From contig NZ_JADR01000002.1 of NCBI RefSeq assembly GCF_000518485.1, positions 248,001-312,000 on the forward strand: a DNA stretch of 64,000 nt, in the 5' to 3' direction. The notes under the pieces are model-generated. The model worked only from the letters and a program-made list of their open reading frames with translations, had not been told where the DNA came from and ran no database searches. Source of the stretch: Olleya marilimosa CAM030. GTDB taxonomy: Bacteria > Bacteroidota > Bacteroidia > Flavobacteriales > Flavobacteriaceae. Of this stretch, positions 63,205 to 64,000 are shown piece after piece. Position 1 is the first letter of the stretch. Each line of letters begins with the position of its first letter. Position numbers and translations under genes: made by a program.

Positions 63205-64000
63205 TTAATCTACCCATTCTGCAATAAACAAATTAGTATCGCGTCCACCACCATTATTTCGGTTAGACGAAAATGCTAACTTTTTACCATCGTTAGAAAA
63301 CACCGGAAACGCATCAAAAGTTTCACTATGTGTCACACGTTCTAGGTTTTTACCATCAATATCAATTAAGTATAAATTAAACGGAAAACCACGTTCTGCT
63401 TCAAAGTTAGAAGAGAATAATACCTTTTTACCACTTGGGTGAAAAAACGGACTCCAATTGGCGTTTCCTAAATCTGTTAATTGGCGTAAATTACTACCAT
63501 CTGCATTACAAATGTAAAGTTCCATATCTGTTGGTTCTACTAAACCTTCAGCTAATAAATCTTTATAGTCTTTAATTTCTTGTTCTGTTTTTGGTCTAGA
63601 CGATCGGAAAATAATTTTTGTTCCATCAGGAGAGAAAAACGCACCTCCATCATAACCTAATTCATCTGTAATTTGTTTTACATCACTACCATCCAAATTC
63701 ATGGTGTATAACTCTAAATCGCCACTTCTAGTAGATGTAAATACAATTTTATCTCCTTTTGGAGATACCGTTGGCTCAGCATCATAACCAACCTCATTGG
63801 TCAATTGCTTAACAATATTACCTTCTAAATCTGCTACAAAAATGTCAAATGTATCATAAACAGGCCAAATGTATTTTCCGTTTTTACGTAAAGGTGTATC
63901 TGGACAATCTTTGTCTGCTAAATGTGTTGACGCATAAATAATATGTTTATTATCTGGCATAAAGTAAGAGCATGTAGTACGTCCCATTCCTGTACTTACC
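63205..64000 (-). CDS. TolB-like beta-propeller (PD40) protein, cut by window end
   Basis: 265 residues visible, open at 64000; the frame continues past the ATG-like codon at 63987 (the sequence reads VSTGMGRTTCSYFMPDNK). Repeats of the WD40-like PD40 type are clear: DAEPTVSPKGDKIVFTSTR, DGGAFFSPDGTKIIFRSSR, ANWSPFFHPSGKKVLFSSN, and DAFPVFSNDGKKLAFSSNR. This is a periplasmic or secreted propeller, possibly a peptidase accessory or TolB relative. Its start lies outside the window. Confidence 0.85.
   Translation of the reverse strand, partial: VSTGMGRTTCSYFMPDNKHIIYASTHLADKDCPDTPLRKNGKYIWPVYDTFDIFVADLEGNIVKQLTNEVGYDAEPTVSPKGDKIVFTSTRSGDLELYTMNLDGSDVKQITDELGYDGGAFFSPDGTKIIFRSSRPKTEQEIKDYKDLLAEGLVEPTDMELYICNADGSNLRQLTDLGNANWSPFFHPSGKKVLFSSNFEAERGFPFNLYLIDIDGKNLERVTHSETFDAFPVFSNDGKKLAFSSNRNNGGGRDTNLFIAEWVD

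Noticed and set aside
1-64000. CRISPR arrays, rRNA operons, insertion-sequence transposases
   Set aside because: No regularly spaced short repeats, no rRNA-like sequence and no transposase motif were seen in the window.

Overview
The window looks like a chromosomal segment of a marine-type member of the Flavobacteriaceae (phylum Bacteroidota). The evidence is the low GC content, start-proximal TAnnTTTG promoter elements, and many Bacteroidota-typical families: DUF4837, DUF4175, head-GIN/DUF2807, GH3-like, CarboxypepD_reg barrels and a GldL-like KIxHWP motif. I cannot fix the genus from sequence alone.

Layout. (1) 1-6.5 kb: a dTDP-rhamnose cluster (rfbBACD, rfbD cut by the window edge). It is preceded by two paralogous Wzz-like chain-length proteins and a nucleosidase-like protein, all on the minus strand. 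(2) 6.5-14.7 kb: cell-envelope and housekeeping genes: GH3-like enzyme, M23 peptidase, tatA, DUF4837 lipoprotein, LysM lytic transglycosylase, pgk, and a SPOR-ended secreted protein. (3) 14.8-19.7 kb: holB, lipid kinase and DoxX on the plus strand, then a second SPOR-ended paralog and an OmpH/Skp-like lipoprotein. (4) 20-26.8 kb: methyltransferase, mnmG between two parS sites, ybeY, and a giant DUF4175 protein. (5) 27-40 kb: gltX, SPFH protein, glnS, folB, tRNA-Cys, small membrane proteins, rnr. (6) 40.17-40.88 kb: a 0.7 kb AT-rich divergent gap with a DnaA-box match and repeated TGTTAATAA 9-mers, a candidate replication origin. (7) 40.9-57.5 kb: rpiB, OmpA, S41 protease, rnpA, LexA-like regulator, M1 and S8 peptidases, MBL hydrolase, antiporter, lepA, and an outer-membrane barrel. 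(8) 57.5-62.5 kb: six single-gene units, all plus-strand, each closed by a ~130-bp imperfect palindrome resembling an integron attC site. No integrase is visible. (9) 62.5-64 kb: a GRAM-domain protein and a TolB-like propeller protein cut by the window end.

Main discoveries. The 57.5-62.5 kb block behaves like an integron cassette array (attC cluster without integrase). Each repeat separates one gene from the next. In most units the repeat's 5' arm pairs better with the first bases of the unit it closes than with its own 3' arm, as expected for cassettes that circularise. Second, two 14-bp parS cores flank mnmG, about 18-20 kb from the candidate origin, with rnpA 4 kb beyond it. Together these suggest an origin-proximal chromosome region. 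All functions are inferred from motifs read by eye; no searches were run.
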